The notes under the pieces were generated by a model. That model worked only from the letters and a program-made list of their open reading frames with translations. It searched no databases and was not told the origin of the DNA. A program made the translations under genes and the position numbers. 64,000 nucleotides of DNA from JANLTP01 sp031363055 (GTDB lineage: Bacteria; Pseudomonadota; Gammaproteobacteria; Burkholderiales; Burkholderiaceae_E): contig JANLTP010000075.1 in NCBI GenBank assembly GCA_031363055.1, positions 1 through 64,000 of the forward strand, written 5' to 3'. Of this stretch, positions 1-8,430 are shown piece after piece; position 1 is the stretch's first letter, and every line of letters starts with the position of its first letter.

Positions 1-1
1 G

Positions 2-1936
2 TTGATTTTTGTGGTGGCCGTGCAGTTCATTGGTCGATCGATCGAATCATGGTTCGATATTCCAGTGGAAGAGGCGCTCGCCTCCGGGCTGAGTCTCGGT
101 CAAGCGGCGCTTAACTCGCAACTGGCCGAGCTCACCCAGAAGGCCAGGACCATGGCCAGTGATTTGTCCGAAGTTCCGCAACCGAACTGGGGCGTCGCCG
201 TCAATCGAATGCGCGATCAATCGGGGGTTCAGGATGTGCTGATTGCCTCGGGCGCGGGCCGCGTGGTGCTGGCCAGCGGCAATCAGATTTCGCAACTGAT
301 TCCGGAGTTGCCGCCGGCCGGTGCGCTGCGGCAAGCGCGCATTACCCGCTTGTACGCGGGCCTCGAGGGTGGCGGCGAAACCGCCCGTGACAAACCCCTG
401 AAGCTGCGGGTCATCGTGCCGATCGCGACGCAGGGTCAATTACTCGATGACGCCCGATTCCTGCAAATTCTGCAGCCGGTATCGTCAGCCGTGGCGGCCA
501 ACGCCGAGGCTGTGCAACAGGGCTATCGTGATTACAAGATCCTGTCTGCGACCCGCAACGATCTCAAGCGCCTGTACAGGACCACACTGACCTTGATTTT
601 TCTGTTGACGCTGTTCTCGGCGATCGCCGCAGCCTTTCTGTTGGCCGGCTGGTTGACCGGCCCCTTGTTCGAGCTGGCCAGTGCCACGCGATCGATCGCC
701 GAGGGCGACTTTCGAACCATCAAGGACTATTCGAGTCGCGGCGAGCTGGGCGTACTGGCGCGCTCATTCAATGCCATGAGCCGTCAACTCGAGGAAGCGC
801 ACGGCCAGGTCGAGCGCAAGCAACATGAACTCGAGGAAGCCAATGCGCGCTTGCAAAGTGTGCTGTCGAACTTGACCGCCGGCGTGATGGTGCTGGATGC
901 CGGCTTCATGCTGACCTTGGCGAATCGCGGCGCCGATCGTATCCTCGGCGTATCGCTGAGCGAACATCTGGAGTCGCCGCTAGAGGCGTTGCCGCGATTC
1001 GGTCGCCTGGCCGACGAAGTCCGCGAGGCGTTCCACGATCAGGCCATCGCCGGGCAGCCGAGCTGGCAGCGACAGTTCTCGTTGCCGCGCAATCGCCAGG
1101 CCGAGTCGCAGACCGCTGACAGTACCGGCTATCAGACGATTCTGGGGCGCGGTTCGGTGCTGCCGGAGGGCAGCGTCGGTTATGTGATCGTGTTTGACGA
1201 CATCAGCGATGTGTTGTCCGCGCAACGGGCGGTTGCCTGGGCCGAGGTCGCGCGCCGCCTCGCCCATGAAATCAAGAATCCGTTGACGCCGATTCAACTG
1301 GCCGCCGAACGCCTGCAGATGAAGCTCAGTGGCAAGTTGGCGGCCGGCGACGCCGAATTTCTCGATCGAAGCGCGCAGACGATCATTAATCAAGTCGGCG
1401 CCCTGTCCGTCATGGTCGATGAATTTCGCGACTACGCTCGATTGCCCGCCGCGCGTTTGATACCGCTGGCGATCAACGATCTGGTGCAGGAGCTACTTCA
1501 CCTCTATGCCGGCGGTGCGCAGGCCTCGACCTTGTCGGTAAACCTGGCCGCTGATATCCCCGACATACTCGGAGATCGCGCGCAATTGCGTCAAGTGATT
1601 CACAACCTGGTCAAAAACGCGCTCGAGGCCGTCGAGGGCAGGGCCGAGGCACGTGTCGAAATAGTGACTGAAAAGGTCGCTTCCAAAGATGGCGACACTG
1701 CCGTACGTTTGATCGTCCGTGATAATGGTCCGGGGTTTGCTTCGGCCATGCTGGTTAGAGCGTTCGAGCCTTATGTGACCAGCAAGGCCAAGGGAACCGG
1801 ATTGGGACTTGCAATTGTCAAGAAACTTGTCGAAGAACACGGCGCCCGTATTGACGCGGCGAACCGTACGGGTGAGCAGGGTCAAATTCGTGGCGCGCAT
1901 GTATCAATCTTGTTTACCAAATTAGCAAAAACGTAG
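2..1936 (+). CDS. ntrY: NtrY-type sensor histidine kinase (5' partial)
   Basis: Membrane sensor kinase of the nitrogen/redox-linked NtrYX type, which phosphorylates the response regulator encoded 73 bp downstream. The reading frame is open at the window edge, so the N-terminal membrane segments are missing; 644 residues are visible, while the family usually has about 730-770. In order I see an extracytoplasmic region (to about residue 190), a transmembrane helix (about 197-218), a HAMP linker (about 215-275), a PAS-like region (about 285-390), the phosphoacceptor H-box with HEIKNP and His422, and an ATPase domain with DNGPGF and GTGLGLAI near the C terminus. The assignment to NtrY rather than another HAMP-PAS kinase rests on these domains plus linkage to an NtrX-like regulator and trkA. 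Confidence 0.88.
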   Translation: MIFVVAVQFIGRSIESWFDIPVEEALASGLSLGQAALNSQLAELTQKARTMASDLSEVPQPNWGVAVNRMRDQSGVQDVLIASGAGRVVLASGNQISQLIPELPPAGALRQARITRLYAGLEGGGETARDKPLKLRVIVPIATQGQLLDDARFLQILQPVSSAVAANAEAVQQGYRDYKILSATRNDLKRLYRTTLTLIFLLTLFSAIAAAFLLAGWLTGPLFELASATRSIAEGDFRTIKDYSSRGELGVLARSFNAMSRQLEEAHGQVERKQHELEEANARLQSVLSNLTAGVMVLDAGFMLTLANRGADRILGVSLSEHLESPLEALPRFGRLADEVREAFHDQAIAGQPSWQRQFSLPRNRQAESQTADSTGYQTILGRGSVLPEGSVGYVIVFDDISDVLSAQRAVAWAEVARRLAHEIKNPLTPIQLAAERLQMKLSGKLAAGDAEFLDRSAQTIINQVGALSVMVDEFRDYARLPAARLIPLAINDLVQELLHLYAGGAQASTLSVNLAADIPDILGDRAQLRQVIHNLVKNALEAVEGRAEARVEIVTEKVASKDGDTAVRLIVRDNGPGFASAMLVRAFEPYVTSKAKGTGLGLAIVKKLVEEHGARIDAANRTGEQGQIRGAHVSILFTKLAKT

Positions 1937-2009
1937 AAAAATCCGATAATTGCGAGATTAATCGTATAAACTACGAGAACTATAGATACACGCCGGGTGG
2001 GAAGACAAT

Positions 2010-2792
2010 ATGGCTGAAATTCTGGTCGTCGATGACGAAATTGGTATCCGGGAATTGCTTTCAGAGATCCTGGGTGAGGAAGGTCATACCGTACTGTTGG
2101 CCGAAAGTGCCAGCCAGGCGCGCAAGGCACGCGAAGACAATGCGCTCGACCTGGTGCTGCTGGACATCTGGATGCCCGACACCGATGGCGTGACCTTGCT
2201 CAAAGAGTGGGCGTCGGGCGGCAAACTGACCATGCCGGTCATCATGATGTCCGGTCATGCCACGATTGACACCGCCGTTGAAGCGACCCGCATTGGTGCG
2301 CTCGACTTCCTTGAAAAGCCGATCGCCTTGCAAAAGCTGCTGAAAGCCGTTGAGCAAGGTTTGAATCGCGGCCGAGCGCAAGCCTTGGCTGCTGCCAAGG
2401 CGGCGTCTGCAGCGACCCAGATGTCCACCATGGGCGGGGTCATGCCGATCTCGCTGGGCATTCGTCCACAAATGTTAGGTGGCTCGCTGCCCAGTGCGCC
2501 GAGTTACGAAACCGTCAGCGGACCGCATACCGGACCGAGCGGTTTCACCACCATCCCGTCGGGTAATCCCGGCGCCGCCGTGGCGATTCGCGACCTGCCG
2601 CTCGATATTCCGTTACGCGAAGCGCGCGATGCGTTTGAGCGCGCCTATTTCGAACATCATCTGTCGCGCGAGCACGGCAGCATGACGCGTGTGGCCGAAA
2701 AAACCGGGCTTGAGCGTACCCATTTGTATCGCAAACTCAAACAACTCGGAATTGATCTTTCTCGCGGCGCCTATCGCAAACACAGCAATTGA
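2010..2792 (+). CDS. NtrX-like response regulator lacking the AAA+ domain
   Basis: Two-component response regulator, 260 aa. Residues 1-120 form a receiver domain with the acidic pair D8/D9, phosphoacceptor D52 (in LLDIWMPD), S81 and K103. Residues about 205-255 form a Fis-type helix-turn-helix. The middle (about 120-205) is a low-complexity Ala/Gly/Pro/Ser linker with no Walker A and no GAFTGA, so the sigma-54-activating AAA+ domain of canonical NtrX (about 450 aa) is absent. The architecture is closer to RegA/PrrA/ActR. It sits directly after the kinase and its stop overlaps the trkA start by 4 bp. It probably binds DNA and regulates sigma-70 promoters; that is inference. Confidence 0.85.
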   Translation: MAEILVVDDEIGIRELLSEILGEEGHTVLLAESASQARKAREDNALDLVLLDIWMPDTDGVTLLKEWASGGKLTMPVIMMSGHATIDTAVEATRIGALDFLEKPIALQKLLKAVEQGLNRGRAQALAAAKAASAATQMSTMGGVMPISLGIRPQMLGGSLPSAPSYETVSGPHTGPSGFTTIPSGNPGAAVAIRDLPLDIPLREARDAFERAYFEHHLSREHGSMTRVAEKTGLERTHLYRKLKQLGIDLSRGAYRKHSN

Positions 2793-4189
2793 AAATCGTG
2801 ATCCTGGGCGCCGGCAGAGTCGGCGCCTCGGTGGCTGAAAGCCTCGTTTCCGAGCGAAACGACATCACCCTGATCGACTCCAGCGCCGAGGCGCTGGCTC
2901 ACCTGCAAGACAAATTCGACCTGCGCACCTTGCACGGTAGCGCCACGTCACCGCGGTTGTTGCGCGAGGCCGGCATTGAAGATGCCGACATTCTGATTGC
3001 GACCACCGCCAGCGACGAAACCAATCTGGTCGCCTGTAAGCTGGCCGCCCAACTGTTCAATGTGCCGACCCGGATTGCCCGTATCCGCTCGCCCGAATTT
3101 CAGAATCAACCGGCGATTACCGGTGATGGCGGCTTCTACGTCGATCATCTGATTTGCCCCGAGCAAACCGTCACCGATTATCTGCACAAGCTGGTCGAAT
3201 TCCCCGAGGCGTTGCAGGTGCTCGAGTTCGCCGACGGCGCGCTCAGCCTGATTGCCGTTCGCGCCTACGCGGGCGGGCCGCTGGTTGAACATCCGCTGCG
3301 CGACCTCAAGACCCAGCATCCAAATATCGATATTCGGATTGTGGCGATCTTTCGAGATGATCGATCAATTCAGCCCGATGGCGACACGCTGATTGAACCC
3401 GGCGACGAGGTGTTCATTCTGGCGGCCAGCGAACATATCCGCACCGCCCTGTCCGATTTGCGGCGTATGGACAAACCGGTGCGACGCATCATGATTGCCG
3501 GCGGCGGCAACATCGGTTTCCGGCTCGCCCTGGAGCTCGCCGGCAACTACGAAGTCAAGATCATCGAAGCCAATCGCGCGCGTTGTGAGTTCCTGGCCAG
3601 TCACCTGCCCTCGAAGGTCATTGCGCTGCATGGCGACACGACCGACGAGGATCTGCTCGACGAAGAAAATGTCCGCGACATGGACATGTTCATCGCGCTG
3701 ACCTCGGACGATGAAAACAACATCATGGCGTCGATGCTGGCCAAACGGATGGGTGCCCGTCGGGTGATTGCGCTGATCAACCGTCGCGCCTATGCCGAAC
3801 TGATGCAGGGCAGCCGCATTGATATCGCGATTACGCCAGCCCTGACCACGATTGGCGAGTTGCTGCGACACATGCGACAGGGCGATGTCGTCGCGGTCCA
3901 CTCGCTTCGACGCGGTGCAGCCGAGGCGCTCGAAGCCGTCGTCCACGGCGACACCCGCTCATCCAAAGTGGTCGGCAAGCGGCTCGAACAGATCGCCCTG
4001 CCCAAGGGCGCGACCATTGGCGCCATTGTGCGCAAGCGCGGCGTCGGCGAGAACAAGAAGACCGAGGTCATCATGGCGCATCATGCGACGGTCATCGAGG
4101 CCGAGGACCATGTGATTGTTTTTGTCAATAACAAGAATATGTTGCCGCAGCTCGAGAAACTGTTCCAGGTCAGCGTCGGTTTCTTCTGA
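2789..4189 (+). CDS. trkA: Trk potassium uptake regulatory subunit TrkA
   Basis: Cytoplasmic NAD-binding gating subunit of the Trk K+ uptake system, 466 aa, the normal length. Two RCK units are visible. The first Rossmann fold starts at residue 1 with GAGRVGASVAE; the second starts near residue 233 with GGGNIGFRLALE. Each is followed by an RCK_C region, with the last around residues 375-460. The TTG start at 2789 overlaps the regulator's TGA, so translation is probably coupled. Its membrane partner TrkH lies 4.7 kb downstream rather than next door; a TRAP operon and one small gene lie between them. Confidence 0.95.
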   Translation: MKIVILGAGRVGASVAESLVSERNDITLIDSSAEALAHLQDKFDLRTLHGSATSPRLLREAGIEDADILIATTASDETNLVACKLAAQLFNVPTRIARIRSPEFQNQPAITGDGGFYVDHLICPEQTVTDYLHKLVEFPEALQVLEFADGALSLIAVRAYAGGPLVEHPLRDLKTQHPNIDIRIVAIFRDDRSIQPDGDTLIEPGDEVFILAASEHIRTALSDLRRMDKPVRRIMIAGGGNIGFRLALELAGNYEVKIIEANRARCEFLASHLPSKVIALHGDTTDEDLLDEENVRDMDMFIALTSDDENNIMASMLAKRMGARRVIALINRRAYAELMQGSRIDIAITPALTTIGELLRHMRQGDVVAVHSLRRGAAEALEAVVHGDTRSSKVVGKRLEQIALPKGATIGAIVRKRGVGENKKTEVIMAHHATVIEAEDHVIVFVNNKNMLPQLEKLFQVSVGFF

Positions 4190-4198
4190 TCCAAAACA

Positions 4199-4216
4199 GA
4201 CCGATCGCAATCGGTC
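4199..4216. other. stem-loop downstream of trkA
   Basis: Perfect 7-bp inverted repeat (GACCGAT / ATCGGTC) with a 4-nt CGCA loop, 10 bp after the trkA stop. No T-run follows, so it is not a standard intrinsic terminator; it could protect the mRNA 3' end. Confidence 0.4.
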
Positions 4217-4241
4217 AGCGCAGGATCACTTCAGGCGTAGT

Positions 4242-4264
4242 TTTTCCCGACAGCCTCGGGAAAA
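4242..4264. promoter_or_regulatory. palindrome upstream of TRAP dctP, candidate operator
   Basis: Perfect 9-bp inverted repeat TTTTCCCGA-N5-TCGGGAAAA, about 85 bp upstream of the dctP ATG. The T-rich arm comes first and no T-run follows the second arm on either strand, so it does not read as a terminator. A dimeric repressor operator controlling the TRAP operon is the simplest reading, but no regulator gene is adjacent. Confidence 0.35.
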
Positions 4265-4284
4265 CCCCAACACTTTGCCGCTGA

Positions 4285-4306
4285 CAAGTGCTTCGCAAGT
4301 GCCTAG
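4285..4306 (+). repeat. two tandem 11-bp repeats in the dctP leader
   Basis: CAAGTGCTTCG followed directly by CAAGTGCCTAG (9 of 11 identical). It lies in the 5' leader of dctP and shares the 11-bp period of the larger arrays after dctP and glmS. Confidence 0.5.
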
Positions 4307-4348
4307 CATTGAGGCCCCTTGCAAAGCAGTATGTAAACGGAGACATTC

Positions 4349-5461
4349 ATGACCGAAAACAAAGCACCGCGCCGTAAATTCATTGCGGGCGCGACCGTCG
4401 CCGCAGGCGCGTCGACCCTGGGTTTCCCGATGATCGCCCGGGCTCAAACCACCACCTTGCGCTTCCAAAGCACCTGGCCGGCCAAAGACATTTTTCACGA
4501 ATATGCCAATGACTTTGCCTCCAAAGTCAACGCCATGGCCGGCGGCAAGCTCAAGATTGAAGTGTTGCCCGCCGGTGCGGTCGTCAAGGCTTTTGACTTG
4601 CTCGATGGCGTCAGCAAGGGCTTGCTCGACGGCGGTCACGGCGTGCTTGCTTATTGGTATGGCAAGAATTCGGCGATGGCGCTCTGGGGTTCCGGCCCGG
4701 CGTTCGGCATGGACCCGAACATGGTGCTAGCCTGGCACGAGTACGGTGGCGGCAAGGCCATTCTCGACGAGATCTACAAAGGTCTGAACGCCGATGTCGT
4801 GAGCTTTCCGTATGGTCCGATGCCTACCCAACCGCTCGGCTGGTTCAAGAAGCCGATTGCCAAGGCCGACGACCTGAAGGGCCTGAAGTATCGGACGGTT
4901 GGTTTATCGATCGATATTTTCACGGCGATGGGTCTGGCGGTGAATGCCTTGCCGGGCGCAGACATTGTGCCGGCCATGGATCGCGGCCTGCTCGATGCAG
5001 CCGAGTTCAACAATGCCACCTCGGACCGTATTCTGGGCTTCCCGGACGTTTCCAAGGTCTGCATGTTGCAAAGTTTCCACCAGTCGGCGGAGAACTTCGA
5101 AATTCTGTTCAACAAGAAGAAATACGATGCTCTGGCTGACGACTTGAAGTCGGTCATCAAGTACGCCGTGCAGGCCAGCTCGGCCGACATGTCCTGGAAA
5201 GCAATCGATCGCTACTCGAAGGACTACATCGAGTTGCAGGAAAAGCAGGGCGTGAAGTTCTACAAGACGCCGGATGCGGTTTTGCGCGCTCAGTTGGCCG
5301 CCTGGGATGGCGTGGTGGCCAAGAAGTCAGCAGAGAACCCGATATTCAAGCAGGTCTACGAGTCGCAGCGCGCCTTTGCACAACGCGCCGCCCGTTGGCA
5401 GAACGACACGCTGGTCGACTACAAGATGGCCTACAACCACTTCTTCAGCAAGAAGTCCTGA
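4349..5461 (+). CDS. TRAP transporter substrate-binding protein (DctP family, Tat-exported)
   Basis: Periplasmic binding protein of a tripartite ATP-independent transporter, 370 aa. The N terminus (RRKFIAGATVAAGASTLGF, ending near ARAQ at residue 33) is a twin-arginine signal. The mature part has the DctP fold and resembles the subgroup around TakP (2-oxoacid binding) and proteins annotated for mannitol/chloroaromatic uptake, for example in the GPMPTQPLGWF and NNATSDRILGF regions. The ligand is probably an organic or keto acid but cannot be fixed from sequence. First gene of a dctP-dctQ-dctM operon on the plus strand; a short tandem-repeat array starts directly after its stop. Confidence 0.9.
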   Translation: MTENKAPRRKFIAGATVAAGASTLGFPMIARAQTTTLRFQSTWPAKDIFHEYANDFASKVNAMAGGKLKIEVLPAGAVVKAFDLLDGVSKGLLDGGHGVLAYWYGKNSAMALWGSGPAFGMDPNMVLAWHEYGGGKAILDEIYKGLNADVVSFPYGPMPTQPLGWFKKPIAKADDLKGLKYRTVGLSIDIFTAMGLAVNALPGADIVPAMDRGLLDAAEFNNATSDRILGFPDVSKVCMLQSFHQSAENFEILFNKKKYDALADDLKSVIKYAVQASSADMSWKAIDRYSKDYIELQEKQGVKFYKTPDAVLRAQLAAWDGVVAKKSAENPIFKQVYESQRAFAQRAARWQNDTLVDYKMAYNHFFSKKS

Positions 5462-5463
5462 AG

Positions 5464-5540
5464 ACGGCTGTCTTTTTACCGTCTCCCGACTGTTTCTTGA
5501 CCGTCTTTTGACCGTCTCGTGACGGTGTCTTGACCGGCGC
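5464..5540 (+). repeat. array of about seven 11-bp tandem repeats after dctP
   Basis: Degenerate unit with consensus TTGACCGTCTC. The ACCGTCT core recurs at 5467, 5478, 5489, 5500, 5511, 5522 and 5533, always 11 bp apart; the copies at 5478, 5500 and 5511 are identical over the core. The array starts 3 bp after the dctP stop codon and fills half of the gap to dctQ. Confidence 0.75.
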
Positions 5541-5573
5541 GGTTGCCCTGACCGCGCCCTTGTCGCAGCATTC

Positions 5574-5598
5574 GCGAACCCTCGATGAGGGGGTTCGC
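5574..5598 (+). promoter_or_regulatory. hairpin in the dctQ leader
   Basis: Perfect 8-bp inverted repeat GCGAACCC / GGGTTCGC with a 9-nt loop, ending 11 bp before the dctQ ATG. It lies within the operon between the binding-protein gene and the permease genes. It could set the usual excess of binding protein over permease by 3'-end protection or reduced dctQ initiation. Confidence 0.4.
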
Positions 5599-5609
5599 TC
5601 AAAGAGCCC

Positions 5610-6272
5610 ATGTCTACCGATCGATTCCTGAGTGTGATTGACCGTATCAGTACGACCGTGGGGCGAGCCTTTGCGTGGCTCATCATTGCGCTCATGTTGC
5701 TGGTCTGCTCCGACGTGCTGATGCGTTATGCCTTCAACAAGCCCAGCAACTGGGCCTTTGAAGTCTCGACCATGCTTTATGGCGCGCTGTTCATGATGTG
5801 TGGCGCCTATACCTTGGCCCAGAACGGCCACGTGCGCGGTGACTTCCTTTATGGCTCCATGAAACCGCGCACTCAGGCCATTCTCGATCTGATTCTGTAT
5901 TTCCTGTTTTTCCTGCCCGGCATCGGCGCGCTGGCCTATGCCGGCTATGACTTCGCACACAACAGTTGGGTCATCAACGAACACTCGAGCATTACTGCCG
6001 ACGGGCCACCGCTTTATCCCTTCAAGATGCTGATCCCGGCGGCTGGCGCCCTGGTTTTGTTGCAGGGCCTGGCCGAGATCGTGCGCTGTGTGCTCTGTAT
6101 CAGGACCGGACAGTGGCCGGCGCGAATCAGCGACGTCGAGGAGATCGATATCGTCAAGACGCAGCTCGAACAATCGACCTACGTCGATGCAGCGGTGCGC
6201 GATCAGGCAATTGCCGGCGTATCGAACATTGAAGAAGCTGCGCATCAACGCGCCAGTGGAGCGCAGAAATGA
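5610..6272 (+). CDS. TRAP transporter small permease (DctQ family)
   Basis: Small inner-membrane subunit of the TRAP transporter, 220 aa (family usually 160-220). Four hydrophobic segments are visible in the first 165 residues, including AFAWLIIALMLLVCSDVLMRY near residues 19-41 and the typical NWAFEVS segment after it. The last roughly 50 residues are hydrophilic and unusually long, ending in an Ala/Glu-rich cytoplasmic tail. Its stop overlaps the dctM start (ATGA), so the two permease subunits are translationally coupled. Confidence 0.9.
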   Translation: MSTDRFLSVIDRISTTVGRAFAWLIIALMLLVCSDVLMRYAFNKPSNWAFEVSTMLYGALFMMCGAYTLAQNGHVRGDFLYGSMKPRTQAILDLILYFLFFLPGIGALAYAGYDFAHNSWVINEHSSITADGPPLYPFKMLIPAAGALVLLQGLAEIVRCVLCIRTGQWPARISDVEEIDIVKTQLEQSTYVDAAVRDQAIAGVSNIEEAAHQRASGAQK

Positions 6273-8269
6273 CCAGCGGCTATTTGGGATTGTCGATGCT
6301 CGGGCTGATCGTGATGGCAATCATGATGGGCTTTCCGACCGCCTTCACGCTCATGGGTCTGGGCATGCTGTTCGGCTTCGTGGCGTACTTCGATCCATCG
6401 CAATCGGCGATCGCCAACCGGGTGTTCGATCTGATGGTGCAGCGAACCTATGGCGGCATGACCAACGACACCTTGTTGTCTATTCCGTTGTTTGTGCTGA
6501 TGGGTTACGTGATCGAGCGCGCCGCGCTGGTCGATCGCATGTTTCACGCGGTGCAGCTCGCGTTTCGTCGGCTGCCCGCCTCGCTGGCGGTGGCCACCTT
6601 GATCGTCTGCACGTTCTGGGGCATTGCCAGTGGCATTGTCGGCGCCGTGGTGGTGCTGATGGGCGTCATCGCCATGCGGCCTATGCTCAAAGCCGGTTAC
6701 GACGTTCGACTCGCGGCCGGCGTCATCACCGCCGGCGGCACCTTGGGCATTCTGATCCCGCCGTCGGTCATGTTGATCGTATATGCAGCCGTGGCCGGCC
6801 AATCGGTGGTCAAGCTTTATGCGGCCGCGATGGTGCCGGGCTTTCTGCTGGCGTTTCTCTACCTCGTCTACATCATTGCCTGGGCCAAGATCGATCCGTC
6901 GGTGGCGCCGAGCCTGCCGCCCGAACTGCTGAAGATTGACGTTCCGAAGGCCAAGCAGCAACTGGCGCATCAGTTCGGTGGCAATGCGCTGCTGGCCGCC
7001 ATCAAGGCAGTATTGAACCCGGGCGCAGTACGCCGGGCCGGCGCCAGCGAGATCGCTGCCAATGCATCGGCCGCCGCCATCGAGGCTGACCCATCGCTGA
7101 CCCAGCCGTTGACCTATCGGAGTGCCTGGACGGCCCTGGGCGTGGCGTTGACGCCGCTGGCGCTCAGCGCGCTGCTGCTGGGAGGGGTCTGGTGGTACGT
7201 GGTCATTCACAGCGCGCCAGCGGCTGCAGAAGCGCCGGTATCGATGAGCCAGGGTTTGGCCGAGCCAAAGGTAGATCCAAAGGGATCGTCGGCGAACGCG
7301 GCGCCCTCGGGTGGCGTGCAGGAACCTCCAGGCAGCGCTTCGGAAGGGGAAATCAAGGAGCTGGGCGCGGCAACCACCGGCGGTGTTCGGGAACCGGGTA
7401 CGAGCCGGGCGGGATCGTCGCCTGCCAAGGATGAACCGCCACAAGCGTTGGGCGGTGGTTCGGAGAGCGCTGGCTCGACGTCGTATGCGAGTGGCGTCGG
7501 TAGTGTGCCGGCGGCGTTTTTTCCGGTGTACTGGTCGATCCTGGCGATCTCGGCGATCGGCCTGGTGCTGTACTACCGCAGTTTTCGGGTCGAAAACCTG
7601 CAGGTCGCCAGCCTGCTGATCGAATCGGTCATGCCCCTGGCAGTCCTGACCATCCTGGTGCTGGTCGTGATCCTGTTCGGCATTACCACGGCGACCGAGT
7701 CGGCCGCCGTTGGCGCGCTCGGTGCGTTCCTGCTGGCCTGGCAGTCTGGACAATTAACCTTCGAGAAGACCAAGGAGGCGGTGTACCTGACGGCCAAAAC
7801 CACGTCGATGGTGTGCTGGCTGTTTGTCGGCTCGGCGCTGTTCTCGGCCGTTTTTGCGCTGCACGGCGGCCAGGAAATGATCGAGAAATGGATTCTCGGC
7901 ATGAATCTGTCACCGCTGCAGTTCCTGATGCTGTCACAAGCGCTGATCTTCATTCTCGGTTGGCCGCTGGAATGGACCGAAATCATTGTGATTTTCGTGC
8001 CGATCTTCCTGCCCCTGCTGGCGCACTTCCAGGTCGATCCGCTGATCTTTGCAACCTTGGTCGCGGTCAATCTGCAGGCCGCTTTCCTGTCGCCCCCGGT
8101 GGCCATGTCGGCGTTTTACCTGAAGGGGGTGTCGCCGCCGCACGTGACCTTGAATCAGATCTTTGCCGGCATGATGCCGTACATGTTCATCGTCATCATC
8201 TGTATGGTGCTGCTCTATGTGTTCCCGCAGATGATTCTCTGGTTCCCGGAGTTCCTGTATGGAAAATAG
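6269..8269 (+). CDS. TRAP transporter large permease (DctM family) with a long inserted segment
   Basis: Main transport subunit of the TRAP system. It has 666 aa, against about 425-450 for typical DctM. The N-terminal half (residues 1-225) carries the usual helices and the GGTLGILIPPS motif; the C-terminal part (about 465-666) contains GITTATESAAVGA and the final helices. Between them are roughly 230 extra residues: an Ala-rich stretch, one or two additional hydrophobic segments, and a low-complexity Gly/Ser/Pro/Glu/Ala region at about residues 313-411. The frame is intact, so this is an insertion and not two genes. Operon partner of the preceding dctQ. Confidence 0.9.
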   Translation: MTSGYLGLSMLGLIVMAIMMGFPTAFTLMGLGMLFGFVAYFDPSQSAIANRVFDLMVQRTYGGMTNDTLLSIPLFVLMGYVIERAALVDRMFHAVQLAFRRLPASLAVATLIVCTFWGIASGIVGAVVVLMGVIAMRPMLKAGYDVRLAAGVITAGGTLGILIPPSVMLIVYAAVAGQSVVKLYAAAMVPGFLLAFLYLVYIIAWAKIDPSVAPSLPPELLKIDVPKAKQQLAHQFGGNALLAAIKAVLNPGAVRRAGASEIAANASAAAIEADPSLTQPLTYRSAWTALGVALTPLALSALLLGGVWWYVVIHSAPAAAEAPVSMSQGLAEPKVDPKGSSANAAPSGGVQEPPGSASEGEIKELGAATTGGVREPGTSRAGSSPAKDEPPQALGGGSESAGSTSYASGVGSVPAAFFPVYWSILAISAIGLVLYYRSFRVENLQVASLLIESVMPLAVLTILVLVVILFGITTATESAAVGALGAFLLAWQSGQLTFEKTKEAVYLTAKTTSMVCWLFVGSALFSAVFALHGGQEMIEKWILGMNLSPLQFLMLSQALIFILGWPLEWTEIIVIFVPIFLPLLAHFQVDPLIFATLVAVNLQAAFLSPPVAMSAFYLKGVSPPHVTLNQIFAGMMPYMFIVIICMVLLYVFPQMILWFPEFLYGK

Positions 8270-8279
8270 GCGGCCGCCT

Positions 8280-8321
8280 GAAGCCAGAACTGTGTAGCCA
8301 AAAGTGTGAAGCCAGCCGACG
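8280..8321 (+). repeat. 14-bp tandem repeats after dctM
   Basis: Units GAAGCCAGAACTGT, GTAGCCAAAAGTGT and a third, partly conserved GAAGCCAGCCGACG lie head to tail, starting 10 bp after the dctM stop. Confidence 0.5.
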
Positions 8322-8430
8322 CCCAAATGAAGAAAAGTCACGCTTGACGAGGTGCGCCGCCGCCGGCCGACGAACGGTGTGACAAGGGTCACGAAAGGTT
8401 GCCGGCACACTGCGTAGTATTCATTTCACG

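Noticed and set aside
4242..4264. Reading the palindrome before dctP as an intrinsic terminator for trkA
   Set aside because: No T-run follows the hairpin on either strand; the T residues belong to the 5' arm. Kept only as a candidate operator.
6245..7753. 502-aa open frame antisense to the TRAP large permease
   Set aside because: The product is His/Gln/Arg-rich low complexity typical of the antisense of a GC-rich membrane protein gene; the sense frame is a clear DctM.
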